Made by a program: the position numbers and the translations under genes
The notes under the pieces: generated by a model
What the model was told of the DNA's origin: nothing
Databases searched by the model: none
What the model saw: only the letters and a program-made list of their open reading frames with translations
Source: Rhodospirillales bacterium
GTDB lineage: Bacteria; Pseudomonadota; Alphaproteobacteria; Rhodospirillales; JASLLZ01
Assembly: GCA_030754885.1 (NCBI GenBank)
Contig: JASLZL010000006.1
Span: 1 to 58,803 of the forward strand
Length of the DNA: 58,803 nt
Reading direction: 5' to 3'
Shown here: in pieces, positions 43,444-52,666 of the stretch
How the letters are laid out: each line of letters opens with the position of its first letter
Position numbering within the stretch: position 1 is the first letter of the stretch

Positions 43444-44541
43444 ATGACCAGGGAGCTCAGCGTCGTCATCCCGACATTCAACGAACGAGAAAACGTCGAA
43501 CCCCTTATCGAACGGCTGATCACGGTCCTGGACGGCCTCTCTTGGGAGGTCGTCTTCGTCAATGACGATTCGCCGGACGGTACGGCCGACGCCGTCGCCG
43601 CCATCGCCACCCGGGACGATCGCGTACGCTGCATCCGGCGCATCGGCCGGCGCGGGCTGTCGGCCGCCTGCATTGAGGCCATGCTGTCCACCACCACACC
43701 CTACGTGGCGGTGATGGACGCCGACCTCCAACACGACGAGACGTTGTTACCGCGCATGTTGGAAGCGGTGAAGCCGGGCGCCGTCGACATCGCCATCGGC
43801 AGCCGCTACACCGAGGGTGGTGGCGTCGGCGATTGGTCGTCAGAGAGGGCGGCGATCAGCCGCCTCGCCACGCGCCTCGGCCGGATGGTGATCAAGGCTG
43901 ACCTCGGCGATCCCATGAGCGGTTTCTTCATGGTCGAGCAGCACGCCTTTCTCGAAGCTGTGCGGCACATGTCAGGAACCGGCTTCAAGATCCTGCTCGA
44001 CCTGTTCGCCTCGTCGCCGCGCCCGCTCTGCTTTGTCGAACTTCCCTATACCTTTCGCCAGCGCCACGCCGGCGAGAGCAAGCTCGATACCATGGTCGCC
44101 TGGGAATACGTGATGTTGTTGGGAGAGAAGATGTTCGGCGGGTGGATTCCGGTCCGCTTCCTGCTTTTTGCCGGTGTCGGCGCCCTTGGTCTCGTCGTCC
44201 ATCTGGCAGTGCTGGGCGGACTGCTCAAGGGGCCGGGACTTTCGTTCCCGATTTCCCAGACGGCAGCCGTGATCATCGCTATGACTTTTAACTACTTCGT
44301 CAACAATGTCTTCACCTATCGCGACAAGCGGCTCAAGGGCTTCGGTTTCTTGCGCGGGCTTTTCAGCTTTTACGCAGCCTGCAGCCTGGGTGCCCTGATC
44401 AACCTAGCCGTCGCCATCTATTTGTTCGATGCCGGCTCGCCATGGTGGTTGGCGGGCGCCGCCGGTGCCGTGGTGGGGGCGGTATGGAATTATGCCATCA
44501 CAGCCACATTCACCTGGAATTCCGGTCGGACTAAGGGGTAA
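43444..44541 (+). CDS. GT2 polyprenol-phosphate glycosyltransferase fused to GtrA domain
   Basis: A 365-residue two-domain protein. Residues 1 to about 235 are a GT2 dolichol/polyprenol-phosphate mannosyltransferase-like enzyme (VVIPTFNERENVEPLIERL, VVFVNDDSPDGTAD, VAVMDADLQHDETLL, RQRHAGESKLD). Residues about 240-360 are a four-helix GtrA-type membrane domain (NYFVNNVFTYRDKRLKG). This fusion is known and is thought to load a sugar onto a lipid carrier and help flip it for envelope glycan modification. ATG 43444 has GAGG upstream; the earlier in-frame ATG at 43396 is less suited. Confidence 0.9.
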   Translation: MTRELSVVIPTFNERENVEPLIERLITVLDGLSWEVVFVNDDSPDGTADAVAAIATRDDRVRCIRRIGRRGLSAACIEAMLSTTTPYVAVMDADLQHDETLLPRMLEAVKPGAVDIAIGSRYTEGGGVGDWSSERAAISRLATRLGRMVIKADLGDPMSGFFMVEQHAFLEAVRHMSGTGFKILLDLFASSPRPLCFVELPYTFRQRHAGESKLDTMVAWEYVMLLGEKMFGGWIPVRFLLFAGVGALGLVVHLAVLGGLLKGPGLSFPISQTAAVIIAMTFNYFVNNVFTYRDKRLKGFGFLRGLFSFYAACSLGALINLAVAIYLFDAGSPWWLAGAAGAVVGAVWNYAITATFTWNSGRTKG

Positions 44542-44561
44542 CGGTTGGAGAAGGAGGGGAT

Positions 44562-44930
44562 ATGATTCTATCGTTAGTGACAGCAACCGCCATCGCCCTT
44601 TTAACGGCATCGGTCGCGACCGCCGGTGAGGTGGAAATCGCCGCCGCCGCGGTGCGCCAAGGGGCCGACGGCGCGTATCGCTTTTCGGTTACGCTCCGCC
44701 ACGCCGACACCGGTTGGGACCATTACGCCGACAAATGGGACATTGTGGCGCCCGACGGCACGGTGCTGGGCACCCGGGTCCTTCTTCATCCGCACGAAAA
44801 CGAGCAGCCATTTACCCGCAGCCTCTCGGGCGTACGGGTGCCAAAGGGCGTCAAGCGGGTTAGCATACGCGCCCATGACAAAGTGCACGGCTACGCCGAG
44901 CGCACCCTGACAGTGGAACTCAGTCCGTAG
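44562..44930 (+). CDS. Small secreted beta-rich protein, unknown function
   Basis: A 122-residue protein with a signal peptide (MILSLVTATAIALLTASVATA) and an all-beta mature part (YRFSVTLRHADTGWDHYADKWD; RVLLHPHENEQPFTRS). GGAGAAGGAGGG precedes the ATG. Located 20 nt after the GT2-GtrA gene, so probably in its transcript. The pattern of a periplasmic beta-sandwich with conserved His/Trp/Asp suggests binding rather than catalysis, but I cannot name the family. Its last 11 bases overlap the convergent gene at 44920. Confidence 0.75.
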   Translation: MILSLVTATAIALLTASVATAGEVEIAAAAVRQGADGAYRFSVTLRHADTGWDHYADKWDIVAPDGTVLGTRVLLHPHENEQPFTRSLSGVRVPKGVKRVSIRAHDKVHGYAERTLTVELSP

Positions 44931-45192
44931 TGTCCTCTGAACTCGGGCGAATACGTTCGCGGTCGCCGCACCAATCGGAATTAGCGGTTTCCATCCACAC
45001 AGTGGTTAAGGCGCTAGCCTGCGGCGCGTAACGTCGGCAAAGTCCCTTGTTGGAGCGCTTTCTGAGCCCACCGGTATCGCGTGGGTTAGTAACGTCCAAT
45101 CGGGCGTCGTCTTGAGTGTAGCTCTGTTCCTTTTTGAATTTCCATGTCGGTTGCCAAAATCGGCAGTTACCGCACGCTTCCCGGTCAGCCAT
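44920..45192 (-). CDS. Small Cys-rich protein, possible zinc ribbon
   Basis: A 90-residue protein beginning MADREACGNCRFWQPTW. The cysteine pattern CGNCRFW ... GLCRRYAP ... DWCGDR resembles small putative metal-binding proteins seen in bacteria and phages. Start chosen at ATG 45192; an upstream ATG at 45216 is in frame, and GGGG 10 nt upstream favours the shorter form. It follows the DUF547 gene on the same strand, overlaps the secreted-protein gene tail by 11 bases, and its function is unknown. Confidence 0.65.
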   Translation of the reverse strand: MADREACGNCRFWQPTWKFKKEQSYTQDDARLDVTNPRDTGGLRKRSNKGLCRRYAPQASALTTVWMETANSDWCGDRERIRPSSEDTTD

Positions 45193-45257
45193 GGTTTTGA
45201 CCCCATTTTGAACCATTGCCGATGATAGCCCGTTCAAGATGGTCTCGCGAGTCCCGC

Positions 45258-46109
45258 TCACCGGTCACCGGTATCGTTCAGGGACCAATCGTAGGCATAA
45301 CCGTCGATGCCGCCGGCACGCTTCATATCCACAGCCAGGGCGGGCGCGACATAGTGCTTCAAGTGCTCAATGACGCTCTCGGCATCACCTCCGAAGTCCT
45401 CCGCATACCAGGCATAAATCTTGGAGACGGTGAGAAGCCCGTTTTCAACACGGGCGCCGCGCCGGTGATTGACGTAGGCCCGCGCCGCGCCTTCCAGCAT
45501 GGCATCGGAGTTGGTGGCGGTGAAGGCCTTGGCCGCCAAGTCGGGGCATCCCAAGGCGGCGCAGTTGACGGCATAGTGAATGCGCGGGTCTTTCCAGATC
45601 GGGCGCAGGATGCGGTGTTCGATATCGTTCAGGCTTAGGGCTTCGCCCTCGATGGTGACCAGTTTGCGGTCCCAGGGGCCGAGGGAAAAGAGGCCGGGCG
45701 AGATATCGATATCGCGGATGGTGGCGACCGGATAGTGGTCGAGCACGACACGGACCGTCAGCGCATTGTAGAGGTTGATCCAATAGGCCCGCTGCTCGGC
45801 CCGCCGGTGGTGGTCAATAGCAACCTCGGCTAGCTCAGCGACATAGGCGTCGAGGGCTTGCCGGTCGACCCTGCTCACCTGGCCATAGGCAAAGCGGTTA
45901 ATGCCACCGGGTGCCGGATGCACGTAGCTCTTGAGCAAGCCGTCCCAGGCATCGTGCGCAATGGTAGCAGTCGAATGAGGATCGTGGGCTGTCCAGCGCG
46001 GCCACGGTTCCGACTTTGGCGCCAACAGGGATTCGAGCGGCGTGAAGCCGCTCACCGCCAGGACAAGGCCGGACAACAAGAACACGTGCAACGGACGTCG
46101 GGCGCTCAT
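45258..46109 (-). CDS. DUF547 family exported protein
   Basis: A 283-residue DUF547 protein. An N-terminal hydrophobic segment (LHVFLLSGLVLAVSGF) suggests export or membrane anchoring. The domain carries its typical motifs: RAYWINLYNALTVRVVLDHY, WKDPRIHYAVNCAALGCPDL (with conserved His and Cys) and YAWYAEDFGG. The invariant Cys/His have led to suggestions of a papain-like or transglutaminase-like fold, but activity is not established. The ATG at 46109 (AAAGGA upstream) overlaps the stop of the glycosyltransferase at 46106, so the pair is coupled. Confidence 0.88.
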   Translation of the reverse strand: MSARRPLHVFLLSGLVLAVSGFTPLESLLAPKSEPWPRWTAHDPHSTATIAHDAWDGLLKSYVHPAPGGINRFAYGQVSRVDRQALDAYVAELAEVAIDHHRRAEQRAYWINLYNALTVRVVLDHYPVATIRDIDISPGLFSLGPWDRKLVTIEGEALSLNDIEHRILRPIWKDPRIHYAVNCAALGCPDLAAKAFTATNSDAMLEGAARAYVNHRRGARVENGLLTVSKIYAWYAEDFGGDAESVIEHLKHYVAPALAVDMKRAGGIDGYAYDWSLNDTGDR

Positions 46110-46819
46110 GACGCCAATCCTTTGGTGGAAGCTGTGCGCCGGCGTTCGGAATCGTAGAGCCGAGCCAAGCGGTCGGGCGAAACCCCCAAGTGGTAGAGCG
46201 CGTGGATCCTCAGCCATCCCCAGATGATGGCGAGCGGATGGCGACCCTGGAAACGCCTGGACGATGTGATCACAGGCGGGTCCTCGATACAGCAGGTGGG
46301 ACCATACCTTTCCAAGCGACGGGTGAAATCGTAGTCCTCCATCAATGCCACGAGGCGCATGCCGCCCAATGCTTGGTATACCCGGCGCCTGACAAAGATC
46401 GCCGAATCGCCGTAATAGAGACCGCGCCGGCGCATCCAGGCATAAAACCGGGTGAGCCGGCGGCTGAATGCGTCATGACCGTCGAACAACAGGCGAAAAT
46501 TGCCGCCAATAATTTCCGGTGCAGAAGTCAGCCGCTCGTCAATACACGCCAAACCACCCGCGGGAAAGACCGTATCGGCGTGGAGAAAAAGAAGAACATC
46601 GCCCACAGCTATATCAGCACCGCGGACCAGTTGCTGGCCACGCCCTGGTGCTGAACGGATCACCCTGGTGCCCAGGGCACGGGCGAAGGCGACGGTCCCG
46701 TCGTGACTGCCGCCGTCGGCGATGATGATCTCGCACCGGGGCATTTGTCGCTGAAGCTTGGAGACCAGGCGCGCCAAGCGTTCCGCCTCATTCAGCGTGG
46801 GTATGATGACCGAAATCAT
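46106..46819 (-). CDS. GT2 glycosyltransferase (TIGR04283-like)
   Basis: A 237-residue single-domain GT2 enzyme: MISVIIPTLNEAERLARLV, IIIADGGSHDGTVAFA, GDVLLFLHADTVFP and MEDYDFTRRLERYG. This profile matches the rSAM/selenodomain-associated transferase 2 group (TIGR04283), often found near DUF547 genes. The substrate is unknown. ATG 46819 chosen because the fold begins there; the upstream ATG at 46858 adds only basic residues. Overlaps the DUF547 start; divergent from the hyu genes across 203 bases. Confidence 0.85.
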   Translation of the reverse strand: MISVIIPTLNEAERLARLVSKLQRQMPRCEIIIADGGSHDGTVAFARALGTRVIRSAPGRGQQLVRGADIAVGDVLLFLHADTVFPAGGLACIDERLTSAPEIIGGNFRLLFDGHDAFSRRLTRFYAWMRRRGLYYGDSAIFVRRRVYQALGGMRLVALMEDYDFTRRLERYGPTCCIEDPPVITSSRRFQGRHPLAIIWGWLRIHALYHLGVSPDRLARLYDSERRRTASTKGLAS

Positions 46820-47022
46820 GCCACGGCGTCCTTGCCGATGATGTCCGCGACACATCATCGGTCAAGCGGGCCGGGGCATCAACCACCGTCACGGCATTGT
46901 GATTGTGCTGAAAAGGCCATGCGCGGCAGGGCCGGGTGCAAAGGATTTGATAGTGGTTGGCAGCACGGCTAGGATGCGCCGCCGGGCCAGCCTCCCGTAC
47001 CAAAAGTAATAGAGGAAACGCG

Positions 47023-49083
47023 ATGTTTTACGTTGGGGTGGATACCGGAGGCACGTTCACCGATGTTGTTGCCTTCGATCCCGATAGCGGTGAAATCGTC
47101 ACCTTGAAGGTCCCCTCGATTCCCGAAGATCCCTCCCAGGCATTGCTCGACGGACTGGTTCAGTTGGATCAACGCCATGGGATAACGACACCCGAGATCA
47201 CCCGCCTGATCTTCGGCACGACTGTCGCCACCAATGCCATCATCGAATACAAGGGGGCAAAGACCGCGCTCCTTGCTACCGACGGCAATCGCGACGCGCT
47301 GTTGATTCAGCGTCAATGGCGACCCAGGCTTTTCGATCTGTTCATGCAAAAGCCCAAGCCCTATGTGCCCAGACGCCTGACCATCGGAGTGGCGGAGCGT
47401 ATCGGCGCCGACGGCTCGGTGGTGCGGGCGCTGACGGACGAGGAGGCGGAGAGAACGGCTACCGCCATTGGGGAAATGGGTGTTGATTCCGTCGCTGTCT
47501 CGCTTCTCTTCTCGTTCCTTGATCCGAGCCACGAACAGCGTCTGCGCGACGCAATCAAAAAATGCGCCCCCAATACCTACGTGTCACTGTCATCCGATAT
47601 CTGCCCCGAATTCCGCGAGTACGAGCGTACCTGCACCGTGGTTACCAACGCCTATGTCATGCCCAAGATTGACCAGTTGATCGAGCGCCTGGCACAGCGC
47701 CTCGGCGACGCCGGGTTTGCCAGTACGCTGCGCATCATGCAGTCCAACGGCGGTCTCATGAATGGCCAGCAGGCGCGCGCCCAGCCCGTCAAGACGCTCC
47801 TGTCAGGGCCGGCCGGTGGCGTCGTCGGCGCGGCGGCCGCGGCCCGTGCCGCCGGCATCGACGATGCGATCACCATGGACATGGGCGGGACCAGCCTTGA
47901 TGTCGCGATGATCCAGGGCGGGCAGGTAAAGCTTTCGCCGGACGGCAATCTGTCGGGATTTCCGATTAAGGTGCCGCAGGTCAACATTCACACCATCGGG
48001 GCCGGTGGCGGGTCCATCGCGCGCTACTTCCGGGGCACGCTCAAGGTCGGGCCAGAAAGCGCCGGCGCCGATCCCGGACCGGTTTGTTACGGCAAAGGGG
48101 GAACCGAGCCGACCAGCACCGATGCGGCGCTGACGTTGGGTTTCATCAATCCCAAATATTTCCTGGGCGGCGAAGTGGCGCTGGATGCCGACCGCGCCAA
48201 GGCGGCGATTACGGATAACATCGCCAAACCGCTGGACCTCGACGCCGCCGACGCAGCGATGGCCGTGGTCCGCGTCCAGGTGGCCAACATGGCCAACGGT
48301 ATCCGAGCCGTTTCGGTCGAGAAGGGGCTCGATCCACGCGAATTTGCGTTGCTGCCCTTTGGCGGCGCCGGATCGCTCTATGCCGGACTGGTCGCCGAGG
48401 AACTGGGCATGTCGACCATCTTGGTGCCGGTGCAGCCCAGCGTCCTATCAGCTCTTGGCACATTGATGAGCGATGTCAAACACACCGAAGTCGTGACGCG
48501 ATTCGCGCCCGGCAACCAAGTCAAAGGGCAGCTGCTCACCGATATTTTCATTGAATTGGAGAGCCGACTGATGGAGACCTTCTCCGATGAAGGGATCGCC
48601 GCCGACAAGGTCACTCTCGAGCGTTCTTGCGACATCCGCTACCGGGGACAGGGCTACGAAGTTAACGTGGCGCTCGGCTTAGGCGACGGTGCCATCGGCG
48701 ATACCGATGCGACAAATCTTCTCGATCGCTTTCACATCGAGCACCGCAAGCAGTTCGGCCATTCAGACAAGGACGAACCGGTGGAGCTCATGAACTACCG
48801 GGTCGTTGGCATCGGCGAAGTGACGAAGGCCGAGCTACGTCCCTTGAACGGCGGCGGAACGGCCAATGAAACAGCCCCAAAGGGAGAGCGGCGGGCCTAC
48901 TTCGGCGATGCGGGCGGTTGGCAGGTCTGTCCCGTCTTCGAACGCGGCGACCTGGGATCGGACGCTGCCGTCGAAGGCCCAGCCTTGATTGAGGAATCGG
49001 GAACCGTGATTGTCCTTTACCCGGGGTACCGCGCGACAATGGATGCCATCGGCAACCTGCGTATCGAAGTGCCGGCGAGTTGA
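47023..49083 (+). CDS. hyuA: Hydantoinase/oxoprolinase family protein, HyuA type
   Basis: A 686-residue ATP-dependent cyclic amide hydrolase subunit of the HyuA/N-methylhydantoinase A/5-oxoprolinase/acetone carboxylase family. ASKHA nucleotide-binding motifs: FYVGVDTGGTFTDVV, LIFGTTVATNAIIEYKG, SGPAGGVVGAAAA, TMDMGGTSLDVAM and IHTIGAGGGSIAR. The C-terminal part (about 530-686) is complete. GAGGAAA precedes ATG 47023; the earlier frame is not family-like. Paired with hyuB 16 nt downstream. The real substrate (hydantoin, oxoproline, other cyclic imide or ketone) is not readable from sequence. Confidence 0.92.
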   Translation: MFYVGVDTGGTFTDVVAFDPDSGEIVTLKVPSIPEDPSQALLDGLVQLDQRHGITTPEITRLIFGTTVATNAIIEYKGAKTALLATDGNRDALLIQRQWRPRLFDLFMQKPKPYVPRRLTIGVAERIGADGSVVRALTDEEAERTATAIGEMGVDSVAVSLLFSFLDPSHEQRLRDAIKKCAPNTYVSLSSDICPEFREYERTCTVVTNAYVMPKIDQLIERLAQRLGDAGFASTLRIMQSNGGLMNGQQARAQPVKTLLSGPAGGVVGAAAAARAAGIDDAITMDMGGTSLDVAMIQGGQVKLSPDGNLSGFPIKVPQVNIHTIGAGGGSIARYFRGTLKVGPESAGADPGPVCYGKGGTEPTSTDAALTLGFINPKYFLGGEVALDADRAKAAITDNIAKPLDLDAADAAMAVVRVQVANMANGIRAVSVEKGLDPREFALLPFGGAGSLYAGLVAEELGMSTILVPVQPSVLSALGTLMSDVKHTEVVTRFAPGNQVKGQLLTDIFIELESRLMETFSDEGIAADKVTLERSCDIRYRGQGYEVNVALGLGDGAIGDTDATNLLDRFHIEHRKQFGHSDKDEPVELMNYRVVGIGEVTKAELRPLNGGGTANETAPKGERRAYFGDAGGWQVCPVFERGDLGSDAAVEGPALIEESGTVIVLYPGYRATMDAIGNLRIEVPAS

Positions 49084-49099
49084 GGAAAGGGGAAACGTC

Positions 49100-50818
49100 A
49101 TGAAAAAAGTTGATCCGGTCACCCTGGAGATCGTCAGCAACCACCTCATATCCATCGTTCGCGAAATGGCGGCCGCTCTTATGCGGACGTCGTATTCGAC
49201 CATCATCCGCGAGATGGGCGACTACACCACGGCGCTTTTCGGCGCCCAGGCAGAGTTGATCGCCCAGGCCGAACACATCCCATCCCACCAGGGAACCTTA
49301 AGCGAGGCGGCAAAGACCATCTTCCGCACGGTGAAGTTGGAGCCCGAAGACGTGGTCATCTTCAACCACCCTTATGAAGGCGGCACCCACCATCCCGACA
49401 TCATGATTTTCAAGCCCGTCTTCGCCGACGGTGAATTTGTCGGCATGGCCGGCTCGCTGGGTCACCATATCGACGTCGGCGGGCGATCGCCGGGCAGCGC
49501 CTCGACCGATGCGCTGGACGTCTTCGAGGAAGGGCTGATGATTCCGGCCTTGAAGATCGTCAAGGGTGGCGTCGTCAACGAAGACATTTTCGACATGATC
49601 CGCGCCAACATTCGCGTCCCCCACAAGACATTGGGCGATATCCGCGCCCAGATGGCGGCGGTCGCGCTTGGCGAGCGGCACTTGTTGGAACTGGTCGCCA
49701 AATACGGCCGTCCGCGTTTGTCCGAGGTCGTCGCCGCGGTCATCGACAATTCCGAGCGCCTCATGCGCGAAGACTTGGGTGCCTACGAGGACGGCACGTA
49801 CACGGCGGAAGGGTTCATGGATGGCGACGGCATCTCTGACGATCCGGTCCGCATTTTTGTCACTGTGACCATCGACAACGGCAGCGTGACTGTCGATTAC
49901 ACGGGTTCCAGCGCACAGGTAAAGGGGCCTTTCAACTGCGCCATTACCTCGACCCATGCCGCCACCTGGTGCGGCGTGCGCTACATGGTCAGCCCGTTGA
50001 TCCCCCAGAACGAGGGCTGCTATCGGCCTATCAAGGTGATCGCGCCCGAAGGTACCATCGTCCGGCCCACCCGGCCGGCTCCGTTGAGCGGGCGCTTTCA
50101 TACTCTGGAGCGCATGACCAACACCATCGTCAAGGCATTCAACCAGGCACGAGGCGAGAACGCGGTCGGCGCCTGCCATTCCCACCTCAGCTCCTATGCC
50201 GTCTCGGGCACCCTTGCCGACGGCGAGGACGACCATTTCGTCTTCTTTGACCTCAATGGCGGCGGCTGGGGCGGTACCCCCGTCGGCGACGGACTTGACG
50301 CGACCAAGGGCCTGATGAGCAACAGCCGTGATTGCCCCATCGAGTCTCTGGAAATGGAATATCCCCTACGCATGGAACGCTATGAGTTGCTGACCGATTC
50401 CGCCGGAGCGGGGAAGCAACGGGGCGGCGTGGGATTTTACCGCGTGCTTCGTTACTTGCACGGCGACGGCTATTTCACCAACCGTTCCGACGGACAAAAG
50501 TTCGCCCCCGAAGGCGTCCTTGGCGGTAATCAGGGGACGAAGGCGCGTCACAAACTGATCCGCGCCGACGGCACGGTGATCGACATGTCTTCGAAGGTCA
50601 CCAACATGGATATTCACTCAGGCGATCTCATCCACTTCGAGACCGTCGGCGGCGGGGGCTATGGTAACCCCGCTGAACGGGCGCCTGAGAAAGTGCTCGA
50701 CGACGTTCTCGACGGACTGGTATCGGCCGAACAGGCAAGGGAAATCTATCGGGTCGCCGTCGATGTGGAAAAGGGCATCATCGACGACGACGCCACAACC
50801 GCCCTGCGGGCGGGCTAG
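49100..50818 (+). CDS. hyuB: Hydantoinase/oxoprolinase family protein, HyuB type
   Basis: A 572-residue HyuB-type subunit partnering HyuA. Typical motifs: KVDPVTLEIVSNHLISIVRE, MRTSYSTIIREMGDYTTALF, IFNHPYEGGTHHPDIMI with probable metal-binding His, GSLGHHIDVGG and RVPHKTLGDIRAQMAA, ending GGGGYGNPAERAPEKVLDDV. AGGAAAGGGGAA precedes the ATG. Followed 27 nt later by an EamA transporter, suggesting uptake or export of the substrate or product is in the same operon. Confidence 0.93.
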   Translation: MKKVDPVTLEIVSNHLISIVREMAAALMRTSYSTIIREMGDYTTALFGAQAELIAQAEHIPSHQGTLSEAAKTIFRTVKLEPEDVVIFNHPYEGGTHHPDIMIFKPVFADGEFVGMAGSLGHHIDVGGRSPGSASTDALDVFEEGLMIPALKIVKGGVVNEDIFDMIRANIRVPHKTLGDIRAQMAAVALGERHLLELVAKYGRPRLSEVVAAVIDNSERLMREDLGAYEDGTYTAEGFMDGDGISDDPVRIFVTVTIDNGSVTVDYTGSSAQVKGPFNCAITSTHAATWCGVRYMVSPLIPQNEGCYRPIKVIAPEGTIVRPTRPAPLSGRFHTLERMTNTIVKAFNQARGENAVGACHSHLSSYAVSGTLADGEDDHFVFFDLNGGGWGGTPVGDGLDATKGLMSNSRDCPIESLEMEYPLRMERYELLTDSAGAGKQRGGVGFYRVLRYLHGDGYFTNRSDGQKFAPEGVLGGNQGTKARHKLIRADGTVIDMSSKVTNMDIHSGDLIHFETVGGGGYGNPAERAPEKVLDDVLDGLVSAEQAREIYRVAVDVEKGIIDDDATTALRAG

Positions 50819-50845
50819 GCGAAGGGAGGGCGGCGGCATCTTACT

Positions 50846-51724
50846 ATGGATCCAATTTCAGAAGCTGCGAGCCGCCGGCGCGGCATTCTGTGGATGTTGC
50901 TCTCGTGCCTTTTGTTCGCTCACGTCAACGCCATCGGCAAGCATCTCACTTTCGATTACCCAACCTTGCAGGTGCTTTGGGTGCGCTTCGCCTTCCAGGC
51001 CCTGATGTCGGCACCGCTGTTGGGTCGCGGTCTGTTCCAGTTTATGCGCTCGCGGGTCCTGGGCTTGCAGCTTTGGCGTTCTTTCTATCTTACCGTCTGC
51101 ACGGTGCTGTTTTTCTTCAGTCTCCAGTTGTTGCCGTTTGCCGACATCACGGCACTTTTGTTTCTCGCCCCGATCCTGGTGACGGCGCTTTCGGCGCCGA
51201 TGCTGGGTGAGACCATCGGGGCGCGCCGGTGGGCCGGTGTCGTCGCCGGTTTCGCGGGTGCGCTGATCATCATTCGTCCGGGGATCGATATCTTTCAGCT
51301 CTCCACCGTCGTGCCCCTTGGGGCGGCGGCATTTCTCGCCCTCTATCAGGTTTCCAGCCGCGTTGTCAGCCGCTCGGACCACGCCATGACCACCCTTGTT
51401 TACACACCTCTGGTCGGGGTGCTCTTTACCAGCATCATGGTCCCTTTCGTCTGGCAGACGCCGGACGCCGAGGGATGGATTTTCATGATACTGCTGGGCA
51501 TTTTCGGCATCGGTGGGCAATACGCCTTGATCAAGGCCTTCGAGGCGACGGAAGCGTCGGCCGTAGCACCGTTCTTCTACTCACTTCTGATTTGGGCAAC
51601 GCTGTTGGGCTTCTTCGTCTGGGGAGAACTGCCTGATTCGTGGACTGTGTTGGGCGCCACGTTCATGATCGCCAGCGGCCTTTACATCCTGCACCGCGAA
51701 CAGGTGCGCCGCGGCAACCACTGA
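50846..51724 (+). CDS. EamA/DMT family transporter (copy 1)
   Basis: A 292-residue drug/metabolite transporter superfamily protein with ten predicted membrane segments in two EamA repeats; key stretches are RRGILWMLLSCLLFAHVNAI, LPFADITALLFLAPILVTAL and GETIGARRWAGVVAGFAGAL. Substrate unknown; context suggests an amino-acid-like or cyclic-amide-related compound. It is clearly paralogous to the transporter at 52667 (shared pattern of AD/EVSAILFLAPLFVTLLSAP and VVYTPLVG). Confidence 0.9.
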   Translation: MDPISEAASRRRGILWMLLSCLLFAHVNAIGKHLTFDYPTLQVLWVRFAFQALMSAPLLGRGLFQFMRSRVLGLQLWRSFYLTVCTVLFFFSLQLLPFADITALLFLAPILVTALSAPMLGETIGARRWAGVVAGFAGALIIIRPGIDIFQLSTVVPLGAAAFLALYQVSSRVVSRSDHAMTTLVYTPLVGVLFTSIMVPFVWQTPDAEGWIFMILLGIFGIGGQYALIKAFEATEASAVAPFFYSLLIWATLLGFFVWGELPDSWTVLGATFMIASGLYILHREQVRRGNH

Positions 51725-51804
51725 CCGCCTTCGCGTTGACAGGGGCGGTAATTGGGATTGTACTGATTCCTGAATTTCGAGGCGCGCCAACAGAAAGAAG
51801 GGCT

Positions 51805-52635
51805 ATGAAACGAGCCAGTGCGATATATCGCGACCTGGAAGGACGTCAATCGGGGTCGGCGTCTGACAGCGACGCTGGGCGCCGCCGCATGGCTCATGGC
51901 GGCAAGTCGGTCTATGGCGCGCGGATCGGCGTACTGATGCTGGATATGGAAATCCCGCGCATTCCGGGCGACATGGGCAACGCCGGGACTTGGCCGTTCC
52001 CCGTCCTGTTCAAGACCGTGCGCGGCGCCAACCGCAACTGGATCCACGAGGCACCGCGCGAGGACGTATTCCGGGCTTTTCGCGACGATGCCCTTGATCT
52101 GGTGGCCCAGGGTGCCGACGGCATCGCTGTGTGTTGCGGCATGATGTCGCTCTACCAAGAGGAACTAGCGGACAGCTGCCAGGTACCGGTGGTGACGTCG
52201 TCGTTGATTCAGGTGCCCTTCGTCGAACGCCTCTTGCCGCCCGGCAAGCGGGTCGGGATACTCACCGTCTCGACCAACCTCCTCAAGTCGAAGCATTTGG
52301 AGGCAGCGGGCGTCGCCCCCGATACACCCGTCATCGGGTTTGAAGATTCGGATGAATTCATCGCCATGCGCCAACGCACGGACCCGATCATGGACGTGGC
52401 AATGGTGGAACGCGAAACCCTCGCCATCGCGAATAAACTGGTCTCTGATCACCCCGATCTTGGCGCCCTCGTCATGGAATGCACCAATCTGCCGCCCTTC
52501 TCGCGCGCCGCTAGTGAGGCGACGGGTCTCCCGGTCTATGATATCTACAGCTTTCTCTGTTGGTTCCACGCCGGGCTGGCGCCGAGAGACTTTGGCCACC
52601 CGGGCAGCGCACCCAGGGTTTGGCGCGAACGCTGA
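51805..52635 (+). CDS. Aspartate/glutamate racemase family protein
   Basis: A 276-residue member of the Asp/Glu/hydantoin racemase superfamily. Both cysteine positions expected for a two-Cys racemase are occupied: DGIAVCCGMMS (Cys110/111) and VMECTNLPPF (Cys226), each at the end of a beta strand. The N-terminal region GVLMLDMEIPRIPGDMGN matches a subgroup distinct from classical MurI and from HyuE. AGAAAGAAGGG precedes ATG 51805. It sits between two DMT transporters and downstream of hyuAB, consistent with racemising an amino acid or cyclic amide intermediate; related folds also include maleate isomerase and arylmalonate decarboxylase. Confidence 0.85.
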   Translation: MKRASAIYRDLEGRQSGSASDSDAGRRRMAHGGKSVYGARIGVLMLDMEIPRIPGDMGNAGTWPFPVLFKTVRGANRNWIHEAPREDVFRAFRDDALDLVAQGADGIAVCCGMMSLYQEELADSCQVPVVTSSLIQVPFVERLLPPGKRVGILTVSTNLLKSKHLEAAGVAPDTPVIGFEDSDEFIAMRQRTDPIMDVAMVERETLAIANKLVSDHPDLGALVMECTNLPPFSRAASEATGLPVYDIYSFLCWFHAGLAPRDFGHPGSAPRVWRER

Positions 52636-52666
52636 CCCGGTTTCGGGCCCGGCCGGCACACCTGTG

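Noticed and set aside
49298..50236. 312-codon minus-strand frame opposite hyuB
   Set aside because: Antisense shadow; the plus strand encodes a complete HyuB.
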